A stretch of DNA of 64,000 nucleotides from Culex pipiens pallens (Eukaryota; Arthropoda; Insecta; Diptera; Culicidae). The stretch lies in assembly GCF_016801865.2 (NCBI RefSeq), contig NC_068938.1, forward strand, positions 34,579,759-34,643,758, read 5' to 3'. Position numbers and translations under genes: made by a program. The notes beneath the pieces are model-generated. The model saw only the letters and a program-made list of their open reading frames with translations, was not told where the DNA came from and searched no databases. Shown piece by piece: positions 24,513-35,567 of this stretch (positions are counted from its first letter, which is position 1; the number at the start of each line of letters is the position of its first letter).

Positions 24513-25049
24513 TTGACGTTTGACACTTGTAAAGCAATTTTATACTTTTTCAAAATTAGAATTATTACATTTTTATGCTGGCCTTTTTTTGTTTATAAAA
24601 ATAAGATTGATATTTTAATCCCCATTTTACGACACAAATATTTTGTCCAATAATCATAATAATTAAAACAATTTCACACGTTTCAATTTGAGTAAACTAG
24701 TTAATATTGTCCAAACTTTCATCAAACATTTTTAGAAATATTTATAACAGGTTCGAATTAGACTTTGGTAGAAATCTGCGCTAATTGCATAATAAGTATT
24801 TATTTCAATATTAACACCTAAACTCCCAAGCTCGAGAAAAAGGGGGAATTTGTATGGAAATTCCCCCTTTTTCTCGAGCTAGGAAGTTTAAAACTTAATG
24901 AGAAGTCATAATGACCCTTTTCATGAAATGACCATCAAATTTACTTTGCACTTAGAAACCCTCGGGATTCAAACTCATGACAGGTGGATAACTAATCTAA
25001 TTGATTACCATTTGATTCAGGCAGACAAAATGTTGAAATCGGACGAACA
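24513..25049. other. AT-rich interval with a hairpin
   Basis: Nothing coding. The only structure is the compact inverted repeat at 24819-24890, described separately. Confidence 0.4.
24819..24890. repeat. 72-bp hairpin, 23-bp perfect stem
   Basis: 24829-24851 pairs perfectly with 24858-24880 around the six-base loop GTATGG. After a short mismatch, the outer TAAACT and AGTTTA also pair. The stem contains CTCGAGAAAAAGGGGGAA. This could be a tiny MITE or a structured RNA; size alone fits a microRNA precursor but the perfect stem argues for a repeat. Confidence 0.6.
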
Positions 25050-25490
25050 AGGCTGATGAAAATATTTTACAAAGCTTTTAATAATTGGATCAAAAAACTA
25101 GGAGCAAAAAAATTTTTTTTCAAAAACTTCAAAATATCAAGGAAATTTACGTGCAACTTGCTACTGAAATCCATTAAGAATGCATTCCTCTGCATTCAGA
25201 ATCATTTTGATCATGGTCGGATGGTTGAATTTTTGTTTGTTTTCGATGAATACGTGTTATTCGCCAAAGTGTTTTTTTTCGTCGAGAATAATATCAACAT
25301 TTCTGATAAAAAAGTGACATTTTGTCTTTTATATTGTTATTTTTTATTAATGAAAGTGTTTTAAAAATAACGGAAATTTCAGACAACTTCAACCTATTTT
25401 TTTTTAAATGGCCTTTTATGTAAATTTGGCCCGCAAGCTCATTTGAGCTTCAAATTTGGCCCGGCCTTCAAAAACTTTGAGCACCCCTGT
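25050..25490. mobile_element. Decayed MITE plus hAT-type terminus
   Basis: 25130-25210 resembles the interior of the GGCCGTTGC family (AATGCATTCCTCTGCATTCA block). The right edge reads TTTGAGCACCCCTG at about 25475-25488, the complement of CAGGGGTGCTCAAA, a common hAT terminus. The left end of that hAT element was not found. Confidence 0.4.
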
Positions 25491-25744
25491 TTTAGAGGAT
25501 GTCCTTCCCTTCAAAATCCTTTTTAAAATTTGTAAATCTATTTTGATTGTCAAAAGATATTCCACTTTAAAAACATTTTTTACAATTGGGTGACCTTAAA
25601 GCTCTGGAACCATGCATGTTACTCAAAAATCGGCCGAAATATGTTTATCTTACAAATCTGTTACAACAAATATTTTTTTAAAAAATCGATCCACCTCTAA
25701 TCATAAAACTTGTTATTAAACGCAATATAAATGGCCTAGTGTGG

Positions 25745-26990
25745 ATCAAGGTTGCTAATCAATAAAACTATCGTCGATAATATTATCGTCTAACGATAAT
25801 GATAATCGTTATCGTCATCGTTGGGACGATAGTTTGTCGTTATCGTTATTTCGATAATCCCATCGGCGATAATCCTGTCGCCGATAATGGACGATAACAC
25901 ATTTTTGAAATCTTTCTAAAATCGGTTAAATTCAATACAATCGTGTATAATTTTCATTACTTTCACCAAGAATAAATATTTTTTGAAAATGTAGTAATTT
26001 TCAAAGTATAAATGCTCAGAATTGTTCATAAAATACCGTATTTTCAGAAATTACTCAATTTTTTTGTAGGTCTTCACTTCACCAGATATTTTTTTAAATA
26101 CTAAAATTTTCAACATACCGTATTTTTTCGAAAATCATCAAATTATCAAAAGTTTCAATTTGGGTTATCAAGCGGAGCAAAGTTGTATTTGCTTCACTTC
26201 ATCAGAGTTTTTATGAAAAATACTAATACAATTACAAAATACCGTTTTTTTTTTCAAAAACACTCGAATTCGCAGTATGGGTATAAAACGCAGTGAATTT
26301 TTACATTCTTTTTTATCTTTTTATTATTTTTTTACTGCATTTTTTTTACAAATTACCTTTTTTCGATAGTACTCAATTAGAAATTTCTAAAATAACCCTT
26401 TATGGGTATCAAACGAAGCGAAATATTGTATGCTTTTTCAATTTATTAGAGTTATTTTAGAAATTTCTAAAATATTCACAATGTATTTTACCATTTTAAT
26501 AAAAAAAAAACTAATATAAAGAAATTTCATATCGAATTCCGCTTCGTTCACATTCGTTAGCAAATCATAAAAAATTTAGTATTTTTCGAAAAAAATACGG
26601 TATTTTGTAATTTCAAGGCCAAAAAACAGTATTTTCAACAAAAAAACTAATGAAGTGAAAAAAACATATACAATTTCGCTTCGTTTGATACCCATATTGC
26701 AAATTTTGAATATTTGAGTATTTGCAAAAAAAATACGGTATTTTGTAAAAAATAGTATTTTCTAAAAAAATTAGTGTTTTCTAAAAGACTAAAAAAAAAG
26801 TGAAAAGCATTTAAAATTTCGCTTCATTTGATACCCAAATTGCAAATTATAACCATTTGAGTATGTTCAAAAAAATACGGTATTTTTAGAAAATTTTAGT
26901 ATTTAAAAATAACCATATTGCAAATTATGAAAATTTGAGTACTTTCGAAAAAAAAAACGATATTTTGGCAACACTTTCGCCACCCTGCAC
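25745..26990. repeat. AT-rich repeat block: GATAAT cluster and mirrored ATACGGTATTTT units
   Basis: 25765-25900 is a dense cluster of TATCG/CGATA motifs. From 25930 to 26480 the unit AAAATACCGTATTTT-like recurs. From 26520 to 26960 the complementary phase (AAATACGGTATTTTG) recurs, often next to GCTTCGTTTGATACCCAT. The two halves are thus roughly mirror images, suggesting a very old fold-back element expanded by internal repeats. Confidence 0.5.
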
Positions 26991-27106
26991 AAAAATTCAA
27001 TTTTCCCCATATAAACTGCAACGATAAAAAACGACCTTAACCTTAACCGATTTGGCTCAAAATTGGCACATTTACTTATTTTTGCCTAAAGATTTGAGCA
27101 AGGAAG

Positions 27107-27773
27107 TAACGTCATGATTCGAATTCCCGGACGCTTCGAAACCCGTACACCTCATCTTGTTTTATGAATTATTTGGATATAAGTTCGCATTATAAATTCC
27201 AACACTTGGTTATTTGATGAATTCTAACATCAACTTTCATTTAAAGTTTGTTTGAAAGCTGTAGTTGATGTCAAAACAATTAAATAAAATAAAATTATTA
27301 GATTACCAAAAATGTGAAACATTTCACGTGAATTATTTCATAGGCGTCCGAAGCACCGGGAAGGCAAAGCAGAAATTTATGGTTTTGATTTCCTTAAATT
27401 CAAGCAAATTTTTATATAAAATATCGATTTAACAGCTTATTTGAGACCTAAAGAATGCTATTCACTAACATTTCAGTCCAAATTTGTGCGATTCATTAGC
27501 AAAAACGAGTGTCCGGAATTCGAAGCAAAAGTGTCCGGATTTCGAATCAGCTTTTATCAGTGTCCGGGATTCGAAGCACAAAAGGTCATTTTAATTTTCA
27601 AATTCTGATGAAAAATTGTTAGAAAAGACATATTTTGCATGCATTGTCTTAAAACTGACTGTTAATACTATATCCTGATGATATTTCTTCATTTCCGACT
27701 TATTACATGATTTTTGTCAGCTATAACAAAAATGATATGCTACTAAGTGTCCGGATTTCGAATCATGACGTTA
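27107..27773. mobile_element. MITE with TAACGTCATGATTCGAA termini
   Basis: The left end TAACGTCATGATTCGAA and right end TTCGAATCATGACGTTA are perfect 17-bp inverted repeats that continue imperfectly (CCGGAC). The interior has three further GTGTCCGG.TTCGAA units between 27505 and 27572. No transposase frame. The ends suggest a TA target. Confidence 0.7.
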
Positions 27774-28689
27774 TCACTGATGTCTGTTTTTTTGTATTGT
27801 CACCCTACTTTAGAATCATTTGCTTCATATTTTTAAATGTATTTTTAATTTATTGTCAGTTCAAAATACAATGAAACAATGTTATGCATGATAATGTTTC
27901 CATCTGTAACATTTCATTTAACTTAATTTTAAATGAGCTGCTCTGAATTTTTGTGATTGGAAAAGATTTTTTTTATTTTCATAAAATATTACGATGAATG
28001 ATAATTACATCCACATAAAATGATCACTTTTCCCGATTGCAAGGGTTCTTTTTCCCTATATCGCCTCTCCCAGATGATCGACGACATGTGCGCGACTAAT
28101 GAAACCGAAATTTCTGTGACATGTTCACAACACTCACTCCGAATCACGACACAGCTGCTGCTACTGCGGCCTGACGTGAAACCTGTATCATCACAGAGTG
28201 TGGACCCAAGTGGCTGGTGGGTTAGCCGTGAGAGTGAGAAATGTTCACGAGGCGATGAGGGATGTGAAATGGATGGTTGGTTGTCACACGGCGAGACACA
28301 CATGGCAAAAAAAAACATTTAATTCAATACACTTCACGGTGGAGCACACAATTTGGAGGCGGAACGCCCAGCACCGGCAGCTCTTCGTTTGGTTTGGCTT
28401 GGTTCGGTGAGAATGGAAAGTAAAAGTGTCTCGTTTGAAGAATTGGCAGCTGGACCGACCAGCCGACAGGATTTGTAGCTGAGGATTAGTGGGATTTAAT
28501 GGAGCCAAGTGGTAGTTAAATGGTTTATGATAAAGGGGTGAGAAAAGCAATGGATTGTTCTTTAAAAAAGGAAAATTCCATAAAAAAAATCAATTAGGCA
28601 AAAATAGGCAAGGTTAAAATTTATAAACATATTGTGGAATTATAAATATTTGAAACGAACTTCTAACCAGGAACTTTTTTTCTAAAAAA
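27774..28689. other. Intergenic, unique GC-richer patch
   Basis: 28010-28500 is unique and GC-richer than its flanks, with overlapping short frames on both strands (longest 109 codons). No recognised domain or RNA. The remainder is AT-rich. Confidence 0.35.
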
Positions 28690-29065
28690 ATATTTTTAAG
28701 GCAAAATGTCCAGAAGGCAGAAAAAAATATTTTTCAGAAGAGTTGAAAAATTCAATGAAAATGGAAGTGCAATTTTTTTAGATCAATTGAAAATGCATTC
28801 CCTTGCGTTTAGAATAATTTTTAGCATGTTTAAGTTTATTCAAAATTTTTTTGAATATTTTCGATGTACAGTCCATGAAAAGTTTTTAGTTTCGCTAAAA
28901 TTTTTGTTTGTCAAATCTTACATTTTTTTAAAACTAATGATTGCAAATCAACTGAACTAGTATAAAATGCATTCTTCAATATTTTCACTCAAGTGTTGAG
29001 ACTATGGCTAGTTATTAAAATTTTTATTTTTTGTGGTCCCCAACTTTTGAAAAAATATTTGCATC
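28690..29065. mobile_element. GGCCGTTGC-family MITE, diverged
   Basis: It carries the family blocks AATGCATTCCCTTGCGTTTA, TTTTCGATGTACA, CAACTGAACTAGTATAAAAT and the end AAAATATTTGCATCGG in the order seen in 20128-20592. The C-rich segment is reduced to GTGGTCCCC. Confidence 0.55.
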
Positions 29066-30495
29066 GGTGTACTAATATAATCAAAATAGTTCAATATTTA
29101 TCATAATTATAATAAAAAAAATCGATCCAGACATTTCATTAGGGCACAAAACCAAAAACCGCGATTCGAGCGAAAAAGAATCTTGACTGATGGTATTTTG
29201 ATTGATCATTCGATAAAACACACCATTCTCCTCAACTCAGCTTTAATGCTTTTTTAATTTATGTTAATTTTCACTAGTGCGTCCATCCCGGGAATTCCCG
29301 GGACAAAAATCCCGGGATTTTTCCAAAACCGGGAATTCCCGAATCCCGGGATTTTTTTATATTTTGTCCCGGGAATTCCCGAAATTGAAAACAAACCAAA
29401 TTTTGGTCTAGAAATTTAGATTTGGGGATGGAAGTAGATCAACAGTTAAATACTTAGTAATCGATAAGAATTTCAAAGCATTAAAATTTGTATTCGGCGT
29501 ATATCAGGATTAATTTGGCTTATTAATGAAAATTGTTAAAATTTTAGTTAACGGATCCGTCTTTGTCTTTATTTTTTTCTATTTTTTTTTTAAATAAACT
29601 TAGTATAATATTCACAGATATTTATGACTTTAAACTTATGAAAGTATGATATGAAAAAAAAAAAATATTCATCAAAAACCGGCATTTGGAGCAAATCAGG
29701 ACAAATGTAGCGAATTAAGATAGCTGTTTGTTTCAGGAAGGTGCTGTGTCCTATCCCTCGCCTAGACCAGACCAAAATCCATGATAAAGCTGTCAGACCA
29801 AATCTGTCAGACCAAGACTGTCAGACCAAAGAGCAAAAAGTAAACAATCTTGGTCCTTGTCGTAGGTGCACACAAATCAAGAAAAGAAAACTTGAAAAAG
29901 AATTTATTTTTTACATTTCAGTGACTGGTTTTGGACTGCAAAATTGAATGTACGTCAGAAAATGATTAAAACGTGCGGCGGCCTGTACAGCGACAATTAA
30001 ATAAGCAGTTAAAAGCCTTATTCTTCTAATTTAATTTTTGATCGCGTTTTCGGTTTACACCTGAACAATCTTGAAATTATTTATACGGATTTGTGATTCC
30101 TCTCTTTCCATCATTCCCTTGGTTTGTTTAAGCTATTGTTTTTAGAATAATGTTCTGATAACAAAACAATCAGTACACCGATTTCCAAATTTATTGCTCA
30201 AAAATCTCCTGTACCTATTCAGACTGCAGTCCCGATTATCCCCAGTTAACGGTTGTGACTTAAAGATAATTTTAAAAATATTTTTCAAATATAAAACGTA
30301 AAATTCTTTACTTATCCAAAGTTTTACAATACCTGGTATAATTTTATTTCTTGCTGTTTTAGACAGTTTTATGAAATTGTTTAAGCTTTTGTAGTCATGT
30401 TATATAAAGAAATTAATAAAAGAAATATATTAAAAATTGTTTAAGTTTAAATTCCAAAGCACATCAAAGAACACATTTTTTAAACTATTTTAAAC

Positions 30496-31186
30496 CTGGG
30501 TGCGGAATAGTGGTTCGCAAAACGGCCTCAATTTGGAACTGTCAAAGTGGAACCAATTTACTGTTCGCCAAAAGTAGAGAGTATTGTTATCGATCATAAA
30601 AAATTGTTTGTTTTTTTTTTGAAGAATGAAAAAAATGTGTGGCTTTTGAGGACCTGGAGTTTAAGTCAAGAAATCTTAAGAAAGTTACAGGTGAGATCGT
30701 CATTTTTTATAATCATGAATGGAAGTTATTAATGGAGTCGATGCGGTTTTATCCATCCAAAAGTTGTCTTTATTGCTTGATTCCGTTTGAAAACCTGGTA
30801 TACTGAAAATCTTCTCTGTTTGTTGGATTAGTTTCGCTAGAATTAGCGATGTTTTTTCGCTGGACCAGAAAGAGCTGCAGGAATAAAAAATCAACCAGGG
30901 AATTTATCTGCAACATCGCAGAATGACACTCTCGCCGCAGTTCTTCGTCACCCGTAAAAAAGAGAAACCTCTTCTAACCGATCGATATTTGAAAATACAC
31001 ACTATTTTCCAGCAAAATATGTAAAATATTAGAAAAAATGAAACACAAGCTACTGATTATAAAACAGCTCATTTTCCAGTAAGAAAAAAGTCATGCTTGT
31101 GCTTGAACAGCCTCCTACTTTGTGGATGTAAACAAAGTGGGACCATTCGAAAATCACGTTACGCATTCTCTCTATTCATCACCCAG
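30496..31186 (+). mobile_element. 691-bp hAT-like MITE, copy 1
   Basis: It begins CTGGGTGCGGAATAG and ends CTATTCATCACCCAG; the ends share the pattern CTGGGTGNNGAATAGNG as inverted termini. TTTTAAAC flanks it at 30488-30495 and 31187-31194, a perfect 8-bp duplication. It encodes only frames of about 60 codons, none known. It matches copy 2 base for base as far as I could read, including a ten-T run, so it inserted very recently or has been homogenised. Confidence 0.9.
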
Positions 31187-31277
31187 TTTTAAACTATCTG
31201 AAAACTGCTGTCCTTGTTCAGACTGAAGTGTAGCTTTATACCAATTAACATTTTTGGGCTAATTCTATGATTAAATC

Positions 31278-31968
31278 CTGGGTGATGAATAGAGAGAATG
31301 CGTAACGTGATTTTCGAATGGTCCCACTTTGTTTACATCCACAAAGTAGGAGGCTGTTCAAGCACAAGCATGACTTTTTTCTTACTGGAAAATGAGCTGT
31401 TTTATAATCAGTAGCTTGTGTTTCATTTTTTCTAATATTTTACATATTTTGCTGGAAAATAGTGTGTATTTTCAAATATCGATCGGTTAGAAGAGGTTTC
31501 TCTTTTTTACGGGTGACGAAGAACTGCGGCGAGAGTGTCATTCTGCGATGTTGCAGATAAATTCCCTGGTTGATTTTTTATTCCTGCAGCTCTTTCTGGT
31601 CCAGCGAAAAAACATCGCTAATTCTAGCGAAACTAATCCAACAAACAGAGAAGATTTTCAGTATACCAGGTTTTCAAACGGAATCAAGCAATAAAGACAA
31701 CTTTTGGATGGATAAAACCGCATCGACTCCATTAATAACTTCCATTCATGATTATAAAAAATGACGATCTCACCTGTAACTTTCTTAAGATTTCTTGACT
31801 TAAACTCCAGGTCCTCAAAAGCCACACATTTTTTTCATTCTTCAAAAAAAAAACAAACAATTTTTTATGATCGATAACAATACTCTCTACTTTTGGCGAA
31901 CAGTAAATTGGTTCCACTTTGACAGTTCCAAATTGAGGCCGTTTTGCGAACCACTATTCCGCACCCAG
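31278..31968 (-). mobile_element. 691-bp hAT-like MITE, copy 2 (inverted)
   Basis: Reverse complement of 30496-31186, with coordinates mirrored exactly about 31232 and no net indel. Its own target duplication is ATTAAATC at 31270-31277 and 31969-31976, different from that of copy 1. Removing both insertions restores a sequence matching the related element at 36.1-36.3 kb. The pair therefore arose by two integrations and not by one inverted duplication. Confidence 0.9.
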
Positions 31969-32252
31969 ATTAAATCTAGAAAAACATTACAAATATAATG
32001 AAAACATATATTTTATAACTGCTTGAAAAATTTCCCGGGATCCCGGGTTTTTTCCTCGTTTCCCGGGAAATTCAGAACCCTGGAAAATTGGACGCCCTAA
32101 TTTTCAAAATAATACTCATATCTTTAAAAAACTCATTTTAGTTCCTCAACTACGAAAAAGTAAAGGGCGAAAAATGAACTATTTTTGTGATTTGGGGTAA
32201 AAAAAAATTTCTATAAAAAATTGTTTGCTGTCAATCTGATTCTTGGAAGGCA

Positions 32253-32322
32253 TGTGGGGAGTGTTTGAATGAAATAGTGAAATAATTGTGGGGAGTGTTT
32301 GAATGAAATAGTGAAATAATCC
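32253..32322. repeat. 34-bp tandem duplication
   Basis: Two adjacent copies of a 34-bp unit containing GTGGGGAGTGTTTGAATG, identical as read. It lies in the right remnant of the outer MITE. Confidence 0.8.
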
Positions 32323-32369
32323 TGAATGTTTACACTTTGCTATTGTGCCCTGATGAAATGTTTGGCTAG

Positions 32370-33150
32370 AAAATATCGATTTTGTCCTTAGATGTTTTTT
32401 CTTCGTTTCTTCATAATTATTTCAGCATAAATAAAAAAAAATCAATAAAATAATAACGATTCTAATTCGGTACTATTTTATTTCAACAAACATCCCGCCA
32501 CCATGTCACGTGTGCCGCACCGATCGTCGTATGCACTCTTTCGTCGATTCTCAACTTTGCCATGGCAAGGGTTGCTGGGTGGGTGGTTGTTTTGGTTTGT
32601 TGTTTCTCTGACATTCTACGCGCGCTCTCTTCACGTTCGTCGATCGTGGGGTGGACCTCTCACAACTACGGCCACGGTCCACTCACCCGCACACTCACAC
32701 CCTTTTGCTCAACCGCATGCATGACTCCCTCTCTGGCGCATAACAACTATGTTGCTAGTTTGGCGGATACACGTTGTTGGAGTAGGTTTTGAAAATGGCT
32801 AATAATTTTGAATGATTTTTTGGCAAAAATTTCGGTTGATAAAAATCATTTGAAATTGAAACTCAGCAATAATTGATTCATTAAGCCAAATTCAAACATG
32901 TATCCAGATGTATCGTACCAATACTTGGAGCAATAGTAAAAGCAATACAAAACGTAATGTAATATGATGTGATAGAGAGGTGATGATTACTTCAGCCGAG
33001 CTGCAAGCAACTCACCGAGCGCGGAGAATACGCCTCCAAAAGTCAACCATAATCGCAGTCTGTCTGCGTGTAACCGATATACACTATAAACATATAGTAT
33101 TTTTTATCCACCAGCAGAAGAGCAAACTGGTGGTCGAAACTCGAGTATTT
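32370..33150. other. Region upstream of the MARVEL gene
   Basis: 32490-32790 is GC-richer and unique. 32800-33080 is AT-rich with a TATA-like CTATAAACATATAG near 33084-33097, 60-80 bp upstream of the inferred first exon. A promoter here is plausible, but the start site is not fixed by sequence alone. Confidence 0.35.
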
Positions 33151-33159
33151 TTGTCTTTT

Positions 33160-33350
33160 CTTAAATTTTCACACATTTTGTCAAAGACGTCGTCGCGTAG
33201 TGTAGTGTGCAGAAGCGTATCCAGAAAGAACCTGACCTCGGGCGGAGCAGAAATCAACCTGAGCTTAGACGTTCCAGCGTTCTTTGCAGGTCGTCCTTGG
33301 CTTCCGACCAAGATCCAGTCGATACCCATTCTAGTCAAGTCTCTCTACAG
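33160..33350 (+). other. Non-coding first exon of the MARVEL gene (5' UTR)
   Basis: A GC-richer segment ends in CTCTCTACAG followed by a consensus donor GTAAGT at 33351. The matching acceptor is a polypyrimidine tract ending CCCCCCAG at 33716, 47 nt before the start codon at 33764. Splicing would remove 366 nt. The left boundary of the exon is a guess; the donor-acceptor pair is the real evidence. Confidence 0.6.
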
Positions 33351-33763
33351 GTAAGTTGTTGCTTACGAATCCCATCAATTGAGCAGGGCACCACTCCCCC
33401 ATCCCAAGAATTGGGTGTCATTTTGCGTGAATCGAGATGTTCTTGCGTAGAAGACGATGAGCGCAACAGATGTGAGTAATTTAGAAGATATTTTGAGTCA
33501 TCTTTATTATTGCGCGCTTGAATGTGTGTGCGCTGTAAAGACATCATACGCCAGGTTCGAGCACCAACTTAAGGTGAAGCTTTCACGATGGTCAGCTAGG
33601 TTGGTTATTGATTTTTTTATTTCTTGATAAGGTGCCACCTTGAAAGTAGTATCCACAACTATATCATATATGCAAATTAGCTCTCTTTTACGATCCATCT
33701 ACTTTCCACCCCCCAGGGGCAACACACCAAATCCTGCATAGCCAGTGAAAGTCCAGCCCCGCC

Positions 33764-34367
33764 ATGGCCGATTACACGCAGTCCGCGACGGTCACGCAAA
33801 CGACGACCGTGACCCAGCCGTACATCCGGTACGACCCAGAGTATATCCGCACCATCCCAGGCATCATCAAGATCGTCTGCTGCGTCCTGAACCTGATCGG
33901 ATTCATCTGCATCGAGGTGTCCTACTTCAGCTACCACTCGCGGGGGTCGTTCTTCAACACCGTGGCCATGATGGGCTTCTGGTTCACCGGCATAATGCTG
34001 GTGTTCTACCTGTTTCACGTGTGCGAAAAGTTCCACAAGATTCCGTGGCTCAAGATAGAGATGTACTTTTGTGCGGCGTGGACGCTGCTGTACATGCTTG
34101 CGGCGTCGCTGGCAGCGGCCACCAACGCCGAGGCGTTCCAGGCAGCGGCGGTAAGTTTTGGAACTAAGCAGCATTTTTTGGGAATTTTGTAGAGAATAAA
34201 ACATATTTTCAAATTTTCAGTTCTTCGGCTACTGCGCCATGATCGCTTACGGGTACGACGCATTCCTCAAGTATAAGGCGGTCAGCGCCGGCGAAATCGC
34301 CCAGGGAACCCGTTCCGTCCAGACGCAACAGCAGCAGCAGACAATCTCCACCGTGACCACTTACTAG
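33764..34367 (+). CDS. MARVEL-domain four-pass membrane protein (CKLF-like/CMTM type)
   Basis: Two coding exons: 33764-34150 and 34221-34367, joined across a 70-nt GT-AG intron (donor GTAAGT, acceptor TTTTCAG) in phase 0, giving 177 residues. The start is the first ATG after the 5' UTR acceptor, in a GCCATGG context. The N-terminus is Thr/Gln-rich (residues 5-18). Four hydrophobic segments follow, near residues 32-54, 63-86, 99-120 and 125-145. The fourth lies across the exon junction, so the unspliced frame would lose it. The C-terminal tail is short, with a Gln run (about 164-169). This topology and the PGIIKIVCCVLNLIGFICIE-type first helix fit the MARVEL family, found in tetraspanning proteins of vesicle traffic and junctions. 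The closest human family is CMTM/plasmolipin-like. Which insect paralogue this is, and its function, cannot be set from sequence. Confidence 0.85.
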
Positions 34368-34949
34368 GAAAAACAAATCTGGGACCAAATCCACCAGGCC
34401 ACGCATTGGCTCCACTCCACAACTCCACCCAGTTTACAAATACAACTGCTTGTTTTAACGTTAAGAAAGCATAAATCAACCACGTGGATTGCTTCAGCTT
34501 AGTACTAAGAATATTATTTACTTTGTATAAATTAAATTTGTTATTCAGTTTTTAAATCTTCCGTTGCAAATATTCGCCATCCAGGTATTAACAATAACTA
34601 CAAATCAATGTGTAATTAGCTTGAACCTAAATACTTATGAAACACCAACGAAATCGTCCTCGTGCTGGTTTTAACTAACCGCTTAACATTCTGTTACTAG
34701 TGATTTCTACAGCGTATTACCCATGTATACACTAAACACACCGTTTTAAACCAATCTTTCAAACGTCCCGTCAACGTCAAATCATCACCACCGTGTAAAC
34801 TGTATTGCCTTAGATGTGGTCTTGCAATTGTTAGTTAAATACTGTAAGTGAACGAGAAAAAGTCGATCCACCAAACATAGTTTATGTGACACACGTAGAA
34901 GATGCCGTACCGTAATATTGTGTGCTTTTCGTGACAAATCAACGAGTCA

Positions 34950-34955
34950 AATAAA
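34950..34955 (+). terminator. Polyadenylation signal of the MARVEL gene
   Basis: AATAAA lies about 580 nt after the stop codon, just before transposon-derived sequence starts at about 34988. No earlier AATAAA was seen between the stop and here, so a 3' UTR of roughly 600 nt is inferred. Confidence 0.55.
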
Positions 34956-34987
34956 TTATATACACCATTAAATTAATGTTTTAATTT

Positions 34988-35110
34988 AAGGACCATCCAT
35001 AAACCACGTGGACACTCTTAGTGATTTTCCCCCTCCCCCACTCCCTCCTCAATTTCCATGCAAAACAAATCTTTTTTGTATGGAGCTTTTCATTGAAAAG
35101 ATCAGAAAAA
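34988..35110. mobile_element. Fragment of GGGACCATCCATAAACC MITE family
   Basis: GGACCATCCATAAACCACGT, then a C-rich stretch and TTTTTTGTATGGA, match the left half of the intact MITE at 36382-36555. The right half is absent. It abuts the inferred transcript end of the MARVEL gene. Confidence 0.65.
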
Positions 35111-35567
35111 TTAAAAAAAAACAATTTTTAACAATGAAAATAGGACCAATAGTTTCCGAAATATCGTCAGTTGAAAATTACAGGCTAATTTTGTGACACA
35201 CAGAGAAATTCATTTTCATTGGTTCGAATTCTTTGCGATCTAAGAACCAATTGCCCGATTTTAAATGTTCCAGAGATAAAATAAAACTTTTTCAGGAACT
35301 GGAAAACGAATAAACTAAAATTTTCTTCTTTTTCTTCTATTCGCTGTATTTCGGCAACCAGAGGTTCAATCTTCAATGCCTTTTAGGCAATTTTATTGTA
35401 AATTTACTGAACTTTTCGAAAAATACATTTTCAGGATTGGACATTCGAAGAAATTTTTTTAAAAATAAAAAACAAGTTTTTTTTCAGTTAAGGCTATATC
35501 TTGAAAATGGTGCACTTGATAAAAAAAATGTGAAGTTCTTTTCGATTGAAAATTTGGTTTTACATTG
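35111..35567. other. AT-rich intergenic spacer
   Basis: Short frames only. The phrase GAAAATGGTGCACTTGATAA near 35503 recalls repeat-derived text found at 9075 and 5340, so this is probably old repeat sequence. No gene. Confidence 0.35.

Larger units (their letters stand above)
29274..32098. mobile_element. hAT-like element with GGGCGTCCA / CTAGTGCGTCCA ends
   Basis: The left end is CTAGTGCGTCCATCCCGGG and the right end ...TTGGACGCCCT. The octamer AATTTTCA occurs at 29266-29273 and again at 32099-32106, a perfect 8-bp duplication. CCCGGGAATTCC motifs crowd both termini. The interior is shared in inverse orientation with 36045-37169. Relative to that copy, it has about 455 extra bases (29730-30180), including a 68-codon frame of unknown nature, and two identical 691-bp insertions. 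Confidence 0.85.
29133..32364. mobile_element. Outermost MITE of a three-layer nest
   Basis: ATTTCATTAGGGCACAAAAC at 29135-29154 and TTGTGCCCTGATGAAATG near 32345-32362 are inverted copies of the terminus of the MITE at 21386-21509. They flank the insertion 29274-32098. The simplest reading is one old MITE split by that insertion. This is inferred from the ends only, because the remaining interior is not alignable by eye. Confidence 0.5.

Noticed and set aside
30496..31968. A single giant palindrome or fold-back transposon
   Set aside because: Each arm has its own, different 8-bp target duplication, and the spacer matches the interior of the surrounding older element, so these are two insertions.
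33677..34204. 175-codon frame antisense to the MARVEL gene
   Set aside because: It is the shadow of the GC-rich coding exon on the other strand.
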